Shown here in pieces: positions 42,390 through 51,424 of a stretch of 64,000 bases of DNA. Source of the stretch: Solirubrobacter ginsenosidimutans (lineage in GTDB: Bacteria > Actinomycetota > Thermoleophilia > Solirubrobacterales > Solirubrobacteraceae). Numbering within the stretch: the first letter of the stretch is position 1; every line of letters starts with the position of its first letter. The translations under genes and the position numbers were made by a program. Under the pieces are notes generated by a model. It did no database searches and had not been told where the DNA came from. It saw only the letters and a list, made by a program, of their open reading frames with translations. The stretch covers positions 1-64,000 of the forward strand of contig NZ_JAPDOD010000009.1 of assembly GCF_027587205.1 (NCBI RefSeq). The letters are read 5' to 3'.

Positions 42390-43763
42390 TCAGAGCGCCT
42401 GGACCTCCGAAAGGATCTCGCTCACTGAGGTCTTCGCGTCGCCGAAGAGCATCGCGGTCTTGGGGTCGTAGAAGAGCGGGTTGTCGATGCCGGCGAAGCC
42501 GCTGCTCATCGAGCGTTTGAGGACGATCACCGAGCCGGACTTGTCGACGTCGAGGATCGGCATGCCGTAGATCGGGGAGTCGGCGACGGTACGGGCGGCG
42601 GGGTTCGTCACGTCGTTGGCGCCGATCACCAGCGACACGTCGGTACGCGCGAACTCACCGTTGATGTCGTCCATCTCCTTGAGCTTGTCGTACGGGACGT
42701 CGGCCTCGGCGAGCAGGACGTTCATGTGCCCGGGCATGCGGCCCGCGACCGGGTGGATCGCGTAGAGCACCTCGACGCCGCGCTTCTCGAGCTCCGCGGC
42801 GAGGTCGGCGACCGCCCGCTGCGCCTGGGCGACCGCCATGCCGTAGCCGGGGACGACCACGACCAGGCGGGCGTAGGAGAGCTGGATCGCGACGTCGGCG
42901 GCACTCGTGGACCGCGCCGTCCCGCCCCCGCCCGGCGCCACCAGCGCGCCTCCGCCTCCGGTTCCCACGCCTGCGAAGAAGACATTGCCGATCGAGCGGT
43001 TCATCGCCTCGGCCATCTGCTTGGTCAGGATCGTGCCGGACGCGCCGACGAGCATGCCGGCGACGATCAGCGCGGTGTTGTCCAGCGCGACGCCCGCAGC
43101 GGCCGCGGACAGGCCCGTGAAGGCGTTCAGGGTCGAGATCACGACCGGCATGTCGGCGCCGCCGATCGGCACCACGGCGAAGATGCCCAGCGCGCCCGCA
43201 CTCAAGAGGATCAGCCAGAACAACAGCTCGGACTCCGAGCCCGCGGCGATGACGATCGCCAGCGCGACGGGAATCGCGGCCAGCACCGCCGTGACCGCCT
43301 TGGGCGTCTTCAGCCCGCCCTTCATCAGCTCCTGGAGCTTGAGGAAGGCGATGTTCGAGCCCCAGAAGGAGATCGAGCCGATGATCGCCGCGAACAGGAT
43401 CGGGATCAGCTCCTGCGCGGGCAGATCGCCGCCCGCACCGCGGAACTCGACGACGCTGATCAGCGCCACCGCCCCGCCGCCCACGCCGTTGAACAGCGCG
43501 ACCATCTGCGGCATCGCGGTCATCTTCACGCTGCGCGCCGCCGGCACGCCCACGGCGACCCCGATCGCGACGCCGATCACGATCAGCAGCCAGTCGCCGA
43601 CGCCGGGCTGCGCCAGCGTCGCGCCGACCGCGATCGCCATGCCGACCGCCGCGACCTGATTGCCGCGCACCGCCGTGCGTGGCCCGCGCAGCATCCGCAG
43701 CCCCGTGATGAACATCGAGAAGGCCACGATGTACAGCAGCTGGATGACGTCGTTACGGCTCAC
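42390..43763 (-). CDS. pntB: NAD(P) transhydrogenase subunit beta
   Basis: Subunit of the proton-translocating transhydrogenase that makes NADPH from NADH. The N-terminal ~270 residues contain about nine membrane helices (VVIGVAIGVAVGVPAARSVKM, LFNGVGGGAVALISVVEF). The C-terminal dIII domain binds NADP (VPGYGMAVAQAQRAVADL, HPVAGRMPGHMNVLLAEA, LVIGANDVTNPAA). A Gly/Ala/Pro linker lies between. 457 aa is normal. GTG at 43763 overlaps the pntA2 stop (GTGA). Confidence 0.95.
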   Translation of the reverse strand: MSRNDVIQLLYIVAFSMFITGLRMLRGPRTAVRGNQVAAVGMAIAVGATLAQPGVGDWLLIVIGVAIGVAVGVPAARSVKMTAMPQMVALFNGVGGGAVALISVVEFRGAGGDLPAQELIPILFAAIIGSISFWGSNIAFLKLQELMKGGLKTPKAVTAVLAAIPVALAIVIAAGSESELLFWLILLSAGALGIFAVVPIGGADMPVVISTLNAFTGLSAAAAGVALDNTALIVAGMLVGASGTILTKQMAEAMNRSIGNVFFAGVGTGGGGALVAPGGGGTARSTSAADVAIQLSYARLVVVVPGYGMAVAQAQRAVADLAAELEKRGVEVLYAIHPVAGRMPGHMNVLLAEADVPYDKLKEMDDINGEFARTDVSLVIGANDVTNPAARTVADSPIYGMPILDVDKSGSVIVLKRSMSSGFAGIDNPLFYDPKTAMLFGDAKTSVSEILSEVQAL

Positions 43764-44059
43764 TCTTCGAGCTCAGGCTTCTTCTTCTTGTCTTTGAACA
43801 TCCCGAGCATCCGGTCGGTCACGAGGAAGCCGCCGACGACGTTGATCGTCCCGAAGGCGATCGCGATGACGAGCAGGAACTCGTTGAGGAAGCCCTCGGC
43901 CGGGCCGATCAGCAGCAACCCGCCGAGCACGACGATGCCGTGGATCGCGTTGGTGCCGCTCATCAGCGGCGTGTGCAGCGTGTTCGGCACCTTCGAGATG
44001 ACCTCGAAGCCGACGAACGCGGCGAGCACGAGGATCGCCAGCTCGGTCAGCAGGTCCAC
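43760..44059 (-). CDS. pntAB: NAD(P) transhydrogenase subunit alpha, membrane part
   Basis: Three membrane helices in 99 residues (LAILVLAAFVGFEVISKVPN, AIHGIVVLGGLLLIG, VIAIAFGTINVVGGFLVTDRML) followed by a charged tail with Lys run. This is the separate dII part of the alpha subunit, as in three-polypeptide transhydrogenases of Rhodospirillum type. GTG start at 44059, three bases after pntA. Confidence 0.92.
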   Translation of the reverse strand: MDLLTELAILVLAAFVGFEVISKVPNTLHTPLMSGTNAIHGIVVLGGLLLIGPAEGFLNEFLLVIAIAFGTINVVGGFLVTDRMLGMFKDKKKKPELEE

Positions 44060-44062
44060 GGC

Positions 44063-45130
44063 TTAGACCACCTTTCCTTCGCGCACCACGCAGGCGCCCT
44101 TGACGACCTCGTCCTCGAAGTCGAAGCCCAGCTCGATCAAACTCAGGATGTTGCGCGCGTACAGCGCCGACGCGTGCTCGGCCATCTCCGACGGCAGGTT
44201 CAGCGGGCCGACGATCTTCACGCCGCCGTCGGTCGTGTAGGTCTCCCCCGGCCGCGTCAGCTCGCAGTTCCCGCCCGCCTCGGCCGCCAGGTCCACGATC
44301 ACGCTGCCCGGCTTCATCAGCTCGACCGCGGAAGCCGGGATCAGCTTCGGCGCGGGCCGGCCGGGCACCAGCGCGGTGGTGACGATCACGTCGGACTTGC
44401 CCATCTGCACGCTCAGCGCATCGCGCTGGATCTGCTGCTCCTCAGGCGTGAGCTCGCGCGCGTAACCGCCCTCGGCCTCCGCGTCGCCCAGACCCTCGAC
44501 CTCGAAGAACCGCGCGCCCAAAGACTGGATCTGCTCCTTCACGGCGCTGCGGATGTCGAACCCGGTGACCACCGCGCCCAGGCGGCGAGCCGTGGCGATC
44601 GCCTGCAGCCCCGCCACACCCGCGCCGAGCACGAGCACCTGCGCGGGCGGAACCGTCCCGGCCGCGGTCATGAACATCGGGAAGAAGCGCTCGAGCTCGG
44701 TGGAGGCGATCAGCACCGCGCGATACCCGCTCACCGTCGCCTGCGACGAGAGCGCATCCATCGACTGCGCCCGGCTGATCCGCGGAATCCGCTCCATCGC
44801 CAAAGCCGTCGCTCCGGTCGCGGCGATCGCGGCGAGCCCGTCGGGGTCGCCGAGCGGGTTCAGGAAGCCGACGAGGATCGTGCCGGAGCGCAACTTGACC
44901 AGCTCGGCCTCCGACGGCGGCGCGACCTTCGCGACCACCTCAGCCGCCCACGGATCGCCCAGCGAAGCCCCCGCAGCGACGTATTGCTCGTCGGTCGCGC
45001 CGGCGGCCAGACCCGCGCCGGCCTCGACGATCACCTCGTGCTCGGCCGCGCGCAGACGCCGAACGACGTCCGGGACCAAGGCCACACGTCTCTCTCTCGC
45101 GGCCGTCTCTTTGGGCACGCCGATCTTCAA
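44063..45130 (-). CDS. pntA: NAD(P) transhydrogenase subunit alpha, NAD-binding part
   Basis: Soluble dI domain: KIGVPKETAARERRVALVPD at the start (TTG at 45130), NAD fold VLVLGAGVAGLQAIATARRL, RQD-loop region (RSAVKEQIQSLGARF), and SDVIVTTALVPGRPAPKLI. Related to alanine dehydrogenase but followed directly by pntAB and pntB. It starts 13 bases after the degenerate adenylate-forming gene, so may be on the same transcript. Confidence 0.94.
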   Translation of the reverse strand: MKIGVPKETAARERRVALVPDVVRRLRAAEHEVIVEAGAGLAAGATDEQYVAAGASLGDPWAAEVVAKVAPPSEAELVKLRSGTILVGFLNPLGDPDGLAAIAATGATALAMERIPRISRAQSMDALSSQATVSGYRAVLIASTELERFFPMFMTAAGTVPPAQVLVLGAGVAGLQAIATARRLGAVVTGFDIRSAVKEQIQSLGARFFEVEGLGDAEAEGGYARELTPEEQQIQRDALSVQMGKSDVIVTTALVPGRPAPKLIPASAVELMKPGSVIVDLAAEAGGNCELTRPGETYTTDGGVKIVGPLNLPSEMAEHASALYARNILSLIELGFDFEDEVVKGACVVREGKVV

Positions 45131-45142
45131 GTGCGCGCAACC

Positions 45143-46348
45143 CTAACTGACGAAGGCGACGTCTCCGAGAAAGAGGCGTCCCGTGCCGTCGAGCGACCCG
45201 ACGTCGGCTGTGTGCAGATATCCGTCCGGATCGACATGCCGGTCGGAATCCTTGTGGTAGCCCTCGAACAGCGTCCAGCCCTTGACCGCAATCTGGCCCG
45301 TTTGTCCGGGGGGCAATTCGGCGCCCGTCTCGAGGTCGAGGATCTTGAGCTGGATGCCGTGAAACGGGCGGCCCACCGAGCTCAGCCGCAACTCGAGCGA
45401 GTCGTCGAGCTGGCCGAGCGAGATGATCCCGCCGGCCTCGGTGCTCCCGTACATCGAGACCTGCGTCGCCTCGGGAGTCCGCTCCGCGGTCGCGCGCAGC
45501 AGCTCCGGGCTGCCGTCGACCGCGACCAGCCAGACCTCCGACAGCGCCTCGACGTCGGACTCATCGAGGATCGCCGCCCACAGCGAGTCGATCGCCGGGA
45601 ACGCGAGCGTGCAGCGCTCCGCCACCAGCAGCCGCGCCGCCTCGGCGGCGTCGAAGCGCGGCATGCCGACGAACGTCGCGCCGACCGCGAGGCACCCGTT
45701 GAACGGCTGCAGCGCGCCCAGGCCCGCCAGCGGCAGCGGATTGAAGATCCGGTCACCCGCCTCCAGCGGGAAGCGCTGCTCGGCGAAGATCCGCGCGGCG
45801 CGGATCAGCCCCTCGTTCCCCAGCCGGCATCCGCGCAGGGAGTCCGCGGGGGCATACACGATCAGTCCGGTATCGGACACCGCCACCGCGCGCTGGGCGC
45901 GACGCACCACCGCGCTGGGCGTCTCGGCAGCGAGCGCGCGCAGGTCCGTTCCGGGCCGGACGACGTGCTCGAGCTGCGGCGCGTCGGGCATCTTGAGGTC
46001 GGTGCCCGCGATCAGCACCTTCAGGTCGGCGTGGCGGGCCACGTCGCGCAGCTGGGCGCTGCGCAGCGACGGGTCGAGCGGCACGCCGATCGCCCCGAGG
46101 CGGGCGGCGCCGTAGAGCGCGGTCAGCGCGGGGATGCCGACCGGCAGCAGGACCCCGACCGTGTCCCCCGCCTCGACGCCGAGCGCGGCGAGCGCGCGGG
46201 CGAACTCGAACGTCGCGTCGGCGAACTGCTCGAACGTGCGCCGGACGCCGCCGAAGACGAGCGCGTCCGTGTCCGGCCAGAGGGTCGCGGCCCGGTCGAC
46301 GTGGTCGGCCAGGGTCCAGCAGGCGCTATAGGGCTCGGGTCGACTCAT
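45143..46348 (-). CDS. Degenerate, truncated adenylate-forming (AMP-binding) protein, 401 aa
   Basis: The large domain of the acyl-CoA synthetase fold is evident: LADHVDRAATLWPDTDALVFG, GVLLPVGIPALTALYGAARLG, SMYGSTEAGGIISL (A5), DGYLHTADVGSLDGTGRLF (A7). Two things are missing. The A3 P-loop (TSGTTGxPKG) is replaced by YAPADSLRGCRLGN, and the protein stops right after GRLFLGD, before the hinge and the ~110-residue C-terminal domain with the catalytic Lys. No remaining piece lies in another frame, as pntA starts 13 bases later. Probably inactive as a ligase; may bind a ligand. It overlaps the ECF S gene by 23 bases. Confidence 0.8.
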   Translation of the reverse strand: MSRPEPYSACWTLADHVDRAATLWPDTDALVFGGVRRTFEQFADATFEFARALAALGVEAGDTVGVLLPVGIPALTALYGAARLGAIGVPLDPSLRSAQLRDVARHADLKVLIAGTDLKMPDAPQLEHVVRPGTDLRALAAETPSAVVRRAQRAVAVSDTGLIVYAPADSLRGCRLGNEGLIRAARIFAEQRFPLEAGDRIFNPLPLAGLGALQPFNGCLAVGATFVGMPRFDAAEAARLLVAERCTLAFPAIDSLWAAILDESDVEALSEVWLVAVDGSPELLRATAERTPEATQVSMYGSTEAGGIISLGQLDDSLELRLSSVGRPFHGIQLKILDLETGAELPPGQTGQIAVKGWTLFEGYHKDSDRHVDPDGYLHTADVGSLDGTGRLFLGDVAFVS

Positions 46349-46964
46349 CGGCGCGGGGCAGCCAGATGATGTCGAAGCGGGTGCGGTAGCGCCGCAAGGC
46401 GCGTACCAGCGCGGGCCCGAAGGCCAGGCAGAAGACGACGTTGCCCGTCGCGTGGGCGATGTCGAACGGCAGCGAGGTGCCTGAGTAGGCGACGAGCCAG
46501 CCGACCGTGTGGTCGCCGTCGAAGGTGATCCAGGCGCTCAGGTTCATCACCGCGCCGAAGCCCAGGCCCGCCAGGCCGCAGGCGGCCGCGAGCGGGATAC
46601 GCCCGAGGTCCCTGCCCGCCACGCGGGCGAGCCCCGCGCCGAACACGCCCACGCCGCCCCAGGCGACCATCTGCCAGGGCGTCCACGGCCCCTGGCCGAA
46701 GAACAGGTTGCTGGCGAGCGCGGCGACGGCGCCGACCATGAACCCGGGGGCGCCGCCCAGCGTGTAGCCGGCGATCAGCACGATGTCGGTCGTCGGCTTG
46801 ACGTTGGGCAGCGCGGTGAACGCGACCCGCCCGAGCGCGGCCATCGCGGCGAGCGTGGCGACGAGAGCGATCACCCGCGTCGACGGGTGGGTGCGCTCGT
46901 ACCAGGCGAACCCGACCACGATCACCGCGCCGAGGATCAGCATGCTCGCGAGGATCCAGCTCAC
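46326..46964 (-). CDS. ECF transporter S component (predicted cobalamin-specific), 212 aa
   Basis: About six hydrophobic helices in 212 residues, an S-component size. The block RVAFTALPNVKPTTDIVLIAGYTLGG contains the short Ala/Val-rich first helix and the NVKPT motif typical of ECF S proteins; then VGAVAALASNLFFGQGPWTPWQM. S components bind the vitamin and toggle in the membrane. Specificity is inferred from the cobalamin riboswitch heading this operon. GTG at 46964 overlaps the EcfA stop (GTGA). Confidence 0.82.
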   Translation of the reverse strand: MSWILASMLILGAVIVVGFAWYERTHPSTRVIALVATLAAMAALGRVAFTALPNVKPTTDIVLIAGYTLGGAPGFMVGAVAALASNLFFGQGPWTPWQMVAWGGVGVFGAGLARVAGRDLGRIPLAAACGLAGLGFGAVMNLSAWITFDGDHTVGWLVAYSGTSLPFDIAHATGNVVFCLAFGPALVRALRRYRTRFDIIWLPRADESTRAL

Positions 46965-48526
46965 AGCGGCACCGCCGTCGCCTGCGTGAGCAGCCGCGCG
47001 CCCTGCTCCGGCGTCAGCGCGCCGCCCGCCCCGCCGAGCACGCGCGCGACCTGCGTCGCGAAGTACCACCCGCCGGCGAGCACTTCCGACGGCGTCGCGT
47101 CGGCGACCGGGCGACCGTCCCCGAGCAGGATCACGCGGGTGGCGAAGGCGGCGGCGAACTCCGGGTCGTGGGTGGCGACGATCGTCACGCCGGCGCGCTG
47201 CGTGAGCCGCGCGGCGAGCGCGTCGCGGCGAGCGGGGTCCATCCCGCGCGTGGGCTCGTCGAGCAGCAGCACCTCGGCCCCCGCGCTGAGCATCAGCTCG
47301 AGCGCGCTGCGCTGGCGCTCGCCGCCGGAGACGTCCTTGGGATGCCGGTGCGCCAGCTCCGAGCCGGGGACGTCGGCGCCGATCGTGTCGTGCATCAGGT
47401 GGTCGCCGGGATGCTGGGTGAGCAGCGCCGTCGCGGGCGTCTTGACGCGCCCGCGGGTGGCGTCGAGCAAGCCGGCGATGACCTTCAGCAGCGTCGACTT
47501 GCCGGCGCCGTTGCGGCCCATCAGCGCGATCGCCTCGCCGGCATGGGCATGCAGCGTCACCCCGCGCAGGATCGCGGGGCCGTCGCGCAGCTCGAGCCAC
47601 ACGTTCTCGACCGACAGCACCGCGTCGCGCCGCGCGTGGCGCGACGCGAAGAGGCCGCGGCGGGAGTCGGCCGCGGCGTTCGCGGCCGCCGACGCGTCGT
47701 CGCCCGCCCGCGCCTCTCCGGTCCACCCCACCCGCGCGAGCCCGCGCCGCGCTTCTTTCACCGTCACCGGCGCCCCGTCCACGCCCGCGAGCGCGAAGAG
47801 CTGCGCCGCCGGCGTCGCGCGCGTTCTCGCCAGCCACGTGCGCGGCGTCTCGTCCGCGACCACCCGCCCGTCGCGCAGCTCGACGACGCGGTCGGCGGCC
47901 GGCAGGCAGCGCTCGAGGCGGTGCTCGGCGAGGACGATCGCGGTGCCCCACTCCTCGTTGAGGCGCCGCAGCACGCCGAGCAGCTCGTCGCCCGCGACGG
48001 GGTCGAGCTGGGACGTCGGCTCGTCGAGCAGCAGCAGGCGCGGGCGGCCGGCGAGCGAGGCGGCGAGCGCGACCCGCTGCAGCTCCCCGCCCGACAGCTC
48101 GTGCGTGGGCCGGTCGAGCAGGTTCCCCAGGCCCAGCGCGAGCGCGGCCTCCTCGACGCCGCGGGCCACCGCGGGCGCCGTCCAGCCGAGGTTCTCCAGC
48201 GGGAACGCCAGCTCGGCCCGGACCGTCCCCATCACGACCTGCGTCTCGGGGTCCTGGAAGAGCGTCCCCGCCACCGCGGCGAGCTGGGCCGGCCCGTGCT
48301 CGCGCGTGTCCAACCCGCCCGTCAGCACGGTGCCGGCGAACGTCCCGCCGTGGAAGTGCGGCACCAGCCCCGACGCGGCGCGCAGGAGCGTCGACTTCCC
48401 CGATCCCGACCCGCCCGCGAGCAGGACCAGCTCCCCGGGCTCGACCGTCAGCGACACGCTGTCCAGCGCCGCCCGCTCCTCGCCGGGGTAGCGGTAGGAG
48501 AGATCGGAGACGCGCAGGGGCGTCAT
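46961..48526 (-). CDS. ecfA: ECF transporter ATPase, two ABC domains fused, 521 aa
   Basis: Two complete ABC domains in one chain. First (~1-230): Walker A AGGSGSGKSTLL, LFQDPETQVVMGTV, signature LSGGELQRVALAASL, Walker B LLLLDEPTSQLD, VLAEHRLERC. Second (~310-480): MGRNGAGKSTLLKVIAGLL, VSGGERQRSALELML, LLLDEPTRGMD, VATHDPEFA. The QDPET and TSQLD forms are typical of EcfA. The linker is Ala/Arg-rich. It powers uptake with EcfT and the S component. ATG overlaps the ecfT stop. Confidence 0.92.
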   Translation of the reverse strand: MTPLRVSDLSYRYPGEERAALDSVSLTVEPGELVLLAGGSGSGKSTLLRAASGLVPHFHGGTFAGTVLTGGLDTREHGPAQLAAVAGTLFQDPETQVVMGTVRAELAFPLENLGWTAPAVARGVEEAALALGLGNLLDRPTHELSGGELQRVALAASLAGRPRLLLLDEPTSQLDPVAGDELLGVLRRLNEEWGTAIVLAEHRLERCLPAADRVVELRDGRVVADETPRTWLARTRATPAAQLFALAGVDGAPVTVKEARRGLARVGWTGEARAGDDASAAANAAADSRRGLFASRHARRDAVLSVENVWLELRDGPAILRGVTLHAHAGEAIALMGRNGAGKSTLLKVIAGLLDATRGRVKTPATALLTQHPGDHLMHDTIGADVPGSELAHRHPKDVSGGERQRSALELMLSAGAEVLLLDEPTRGMDPARRDALAARLTQRAGVTIVATHDPEFAAAFATRVILLGDGRPVADATPSEVLAGGWYFATQVARVLGGAGGALTPEQGARLLTQATAVPL

Positions 48527-49368
48527 ATCCCGCGCCGATCGGCGAACGGCAGCACCGCGCTGAGCATCAGCACCGCGATCGCACCCGCGGTGGCGGCATT
48601 CAGCGGCGCGTACAGTCGCGGATAGGCCTCGAATTCGCCCCAGAGGCCGGCCACGACGCCGGCGGCGATCCCCACCAGCACGATCGCGCTGCACGTGAAC
48701 GCGAGGTCGTGGCGCGACCACGGACGCGGCATCCGCGGCGGCCGCCCGCCGGCGCCGAAGCCGCGGACCTCGAGCGTCGCGGCGACGTCGGTCGCGCGGT
48801 CCAGCGCCCCGGTCGTCACCGCGTGCAGGACCTGCAGCCGCGAGGCGCCGCCGTCCGGCAGGCAGCGCTGCGCGTCGGCGAGCCGCCCCGCGTCGCGCTT
48901 CAACACGCCGAACAGCCGAAGGGCAAGTGCGGCGGTGACCCCAGAGCGCAGGGACACGCGGCGCAGCGCTCGCAGCAGTTCGTCGGTGTCGACGGCGGCG
49001 GCGAGGAAGATCGCTGAGCCGAAGATCGCCAGGATCCGCAGGCCGAGCACGGCGCCGTAGACGAGCGCCTCGAACGTGAAGTCGACCTGACCGACCCACG
49101 GCAGATACGGCCCGCGGAAGAGCACCGTCGCCCCGTTGCGGGAGACGAGCACGTTGATCGCCATCACCACGACGGCGAACGGCACGCCCCAACGCGCCGT
49201 CGCCCGCAACTCCGGGCCGAGCCCCGCCGCGAAGGCGATGATCACCTCGGCGGCGAGCACGGCGACCAGCAGCGCCGGATGCCCGCTGCAGATCGGCACC
49301 GCGCCCAGCGCGAGGCACCACGCTCCACCCACGCTCGCCCGCGTGGCATGGAGCGGGCTGCGCGTCAT
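48523..49368 (-). CDS. ecfT: ECF transporter transmembrane component EcfT, 281 aa
   Basis: Five to six hydrophobic segments plus the cytoplasmic coupling helices expected for EcfT (ELLRALRRVSLRSGVTAALALRL, LEVRGFGAGGRP with the A-R-G-like motif seen here as VRG). It joins the ATPase to the S component. ATG at 49368 overlaps the stop of the DUF4430 lipoprotein gene (ATGA). Confidence 0.85.
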   Translation of the reverse strand: MTRSPLHATRASVGGAWCLALGAVPICSGHPALLVAVLAAEVIIAFAAGLGPELRATARWGVPFAVVVMAINVLVSRNGATVLFRGPYLPWVGQVDFTFEALVYGAVLGLRILAIFGSAIFLAAAVDTDELLRALRRVSLRSGVTAALALRLFGVLKRDAGRLADAQRCLPDGGASRLQVLHAVTTGALDRATDVAATLEVRGFGAGGRPPRMPRPWSRHDLAFTCSAIVLVGIAAGVVAGLWGEFEAYPRLYAPLNAATAGAIAVLMLSAVLPFADRRGI

Positions 49369-50288
49369 GGGGCCTCGAGCGGGAGCGGGACTCCCCGCCC
49401 GGCGTCGATCGCGAGCGCGAAGTGGTCGCGCAACTGGTCCTCGGTCATCGCGGCCGCCGCGGCGGCGACCCCGACGTCGTCGGTGCCGGTGATCATCCAG
49501 GTCGGGTGCTCCTCCTGGTAGGAGGTCGCGGCGACCAGGCCCGAGCCCGGGCCGAGCGTCCGCCCCGCCTTGCCGTCGGCGCTCATCAGCGCGATCGAGG
49601 CGCCGTCCGGCGACGGCTTGGCGAAGACGCCCGACACCGACGGGCCCTGCTCGAGCTGCCGCGAGGCGATGTCCTTGCGCACGTCGGACCACTTGCCGAC
49701 GAGGATGCGCAGCACCTCGCCGGGCGAGGACTCGAGGTTCGAGCGGGCGACGTCGGGCACGCCCGCGTCACGCAGCCGCTTCTCGACCTCGTCGCACGAG
49801 CGGTCCTCGCCGTTGAAGCAGACGAGCCGGATCGGGAGCTTCTTGCCGTTCTCGCCGGAGCGGAACGGCTCCGGGAACGCACCGACGACGGCCGGGACGC
49901 GCATCGCGGTCTGCCAGTCGTGGTGGTCCCACCAGATGCGGTCGCCCGGATAGAGCTTGCGCTCGCCGGCACCGTTGGAGGACTCGATCCCGTTGACGTA
50001 GTAGAACCAGTCGACGCGGCGGCCGTCCTCACGCCCGCCCGAGACGCCGTCGATCTCCTGCACGAAGTTGCCGCCGAAGCGCGTCGTGACGTCGAACGAG
50101 CGCTGCAGCAGCCGCATCACCGTCTCCCCCTCGCGGGCGGTCTGCCGGCTCGTCGGCGCGAGCCGGGCGCGCCCGAAGTCCTCCGAGACGGTCACGCTGA
50201 CCGAGCCGCCGGACTTCTTCCCCGCGCCGAAGCCGCAGCCGGCGACGACGAGGGCGAGAACGAGCGCTGCGAGGGAAAGGCGCTTCAT
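49365..50288 (-). CDS. DUF4430 (transcobalamin-like) lipoprotein, 307 aa
   Basis: Lipoprotein signal with lipobox LVVAGC (Cys ~18). Residues ~30-125 match the DUF4430 pattern: SVTVSEDFGRARL, GETVMRLLQRSFDV, FVQEIDGVSG, VDWFYYVNGIESSNGAGERKLYPGDRIWWDHHDW. DUF4430 is related to the C-terminal domain of transcobalamin and intrinsic factor. The C-terminal half (~130-307) is a separate uncharacterised domain with two cysteines. By context it captures cobalamin at the cell surface for the ECF complex. ATGA overlaps on both ends. Confidence 0.85.
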   Translation of the reverse strand: MKRLSLAALVLALVVAGCGFGAGKKSGGSVSVTVSEDFGRARLAPTSRQTAREGETVMRLLQRSFDVTTRFGGNFVQEIDGVSGGREDGRRVDWFYYVNGIESSNGAGERKLYPGDRIWWDHHDWQTAMRVPAVVGAFPEPFRSGENGKKLPIRLVCFNGEDRSCDEVEKRLRDAGVPDVARSNLESSPGEVLRILVGKWSDVRKDIASRQLEQGPSVSGVFAKPSPDGASIALMSADGKAGRTLGPGSGLVAATSYQEEHPTWMITGTDDVGVAAAAAAMTEDQLRDHFALAIDAGRGVPLPLEAP

Positions 50289-51382
50289 CGGACCGTGAAC
50301 ACCACCCGCGTGGTCCCGCGCGCGAGCGGCGTGCGGTTGCCGGCGCCGTCGATCGCGATCGCGTCGAGCACGTAGCGGCCCTTGCCCAGCTTCGCCGGCA
50401 GCAGGTACGTCCAGTCGGCCCGGTCGCCGATCGCGAAGTACTTCTCGGTGCCGCACTTGGTGCGCCGGAACGTCTCGAGCTTGCCCGAGAAGTACGAGCA
50501 CTTCCCGCCGGCGCGCTTGGCCAGGCGCAGCTTGACGGACTTGATGCCGGACACGTCGGTGAAGCTGCCCTTCAGCTCACGCGGGCCGGTCTTGAGGGTC
50601 TGGCGATCGGTCAAGCCCACCAGTTTGGCGGTCGGGGCGGAGCGGTCGGGCGTCGCGGGCGGCTGGACGGGCACTCCGTTGATCTGGGGGACGCCCTTGG
50701 AGAGGAACGTGACCGACTCGGTGGCCGACGGCGCCGCGCCGGGCTTCGTCGCCCGCAGGTGGATGGGGTTCGCCGACAGGGCGGCCACCGGCACGTCGGC
50801 GTGGCCGGCCGCATCGGTGACCACCGGGACATCGCCGCCGGTGATCGTCGCCCCGGCGACCGGGGTCCGCTCGCCCTCGCCGGGGTTGCCGGTCGCGCTC
50901 GTGTATTCGACCACGGTCACCGGGAGCGGCCCGGCGTTGTTGACCACCTCGGACGGCGTCTCGATGGCGAGCGGGAAGACCGTCGGCGCGAACGTCGGCG
51001 GCGGCGAGAGATCGACCAGCAGCAGCACCTCGTCGCCCTCGGCGAGGTGGTCGGCGCACAGGCCGCTACCGCGCTTGTAGCCCTGGCCCTTGTCCACCCA
51101 CTCGGCCCAGTAGTCGTTGTTGTCGAACTTGTGCGTCTCGCCGAGGATCGTCGAGACGAACTCCTGCTTGTCCCAGTTGCCCTTGGTCGCGGCGTCGAGC
51201 GCCGCACCCGCGGTGTCGGCCTCGCACGGGCTGCCGTTGCCGGAGCCGAGCGTCACGCTCGTGCGCTCCAGCAGCGTCGAAGTGGCCCCCTCGACGCGCA
51301 CGGTGACGGTTGGGGCGGCGGAGGCAGGAGCTGAGAGGAAGAGCAGCCCGGCGACCGTGCCGGCGATAACAGTGAGCTTCAT
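50285..51382 (-). CDS. Secreted DUF4430-like protein, first gene after the cobalamin riboswitch, 365 aa
   Basis: Signal peptide (KLTVIAGTVAGLLFLSAPASA). Residues ~25-125 follow a DUF4430-like pattern: TVTVRVEGATSTLL, AALDAATKGNWDKQEFVSTI, DNNDYWAEWVDKGQG, EGDEVLLLVDL, with two Cys (PCEAD, GLCAD) that may bridge. Then an Ig-like domain (~150-230) and a C-terminal beta domain (~255-365). No membrane anchor after the signal is evident, so it may be free or act with the lipoprotein. ATG at 51382, directly after the riboswitch leader. Confidence 0.8.
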   Translation of the reverse strand: MKLTVIAGTVAGLLFLSAPASAAPTVTVRVEGATSTLLERTSVTLGSGNGSPCEADTAGAALDAATKGNWDKQEFVSTILGETHKFDNNDYWAEWVDKGQGYKRGSGLCADHLAEGDEVLLLVDLSPPPTFAPTVFPLAIETPSEVVNNAGPLPVTVVEYTSATGNPGEGERTPVAGATITGGDVPVVTDAAGHADVPVAALSANPIHLRATKPGAAPSATESVTFLSKGVPQINGVPVQPPATPDRSAPTAKLVGLTDRQTLKTGPRELKGSFTDVSGIKSVKLRLAKRAGGKCSYFSGKLETFRRTKCGTEKYFAIGDRADWTYLLPAKLGKGRYVLDAIAIDGAGNRTPLARGTTRVVFTVR

Positions 51383-51424
51383 GCTGTGAGCCACCCCTTT
51401 CCACGAGGGCGTCGGCTTGGCGGT

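Noticed and set aside
45131..45142. Frameshift hiding the C-terminal domain of the AMP-binding protein
   Set aside because: Only 12 bases separate its stop from the pntA start, so no room is left for the missing ~110 residues in any frame.
43940..46369. 809-residue open frame opposite pntA and the AMP-binding gene
   Set aside because: It is Arg/His/Leu-rich with no motif and lies opposite well-recognised genes.
46509..48491. 660-residue plus-strand frame opposite the ECF genes
   Set aside because: Low-complexity Ser/Ala/Arg translation without domains; the minus strand carries two ABC domains.
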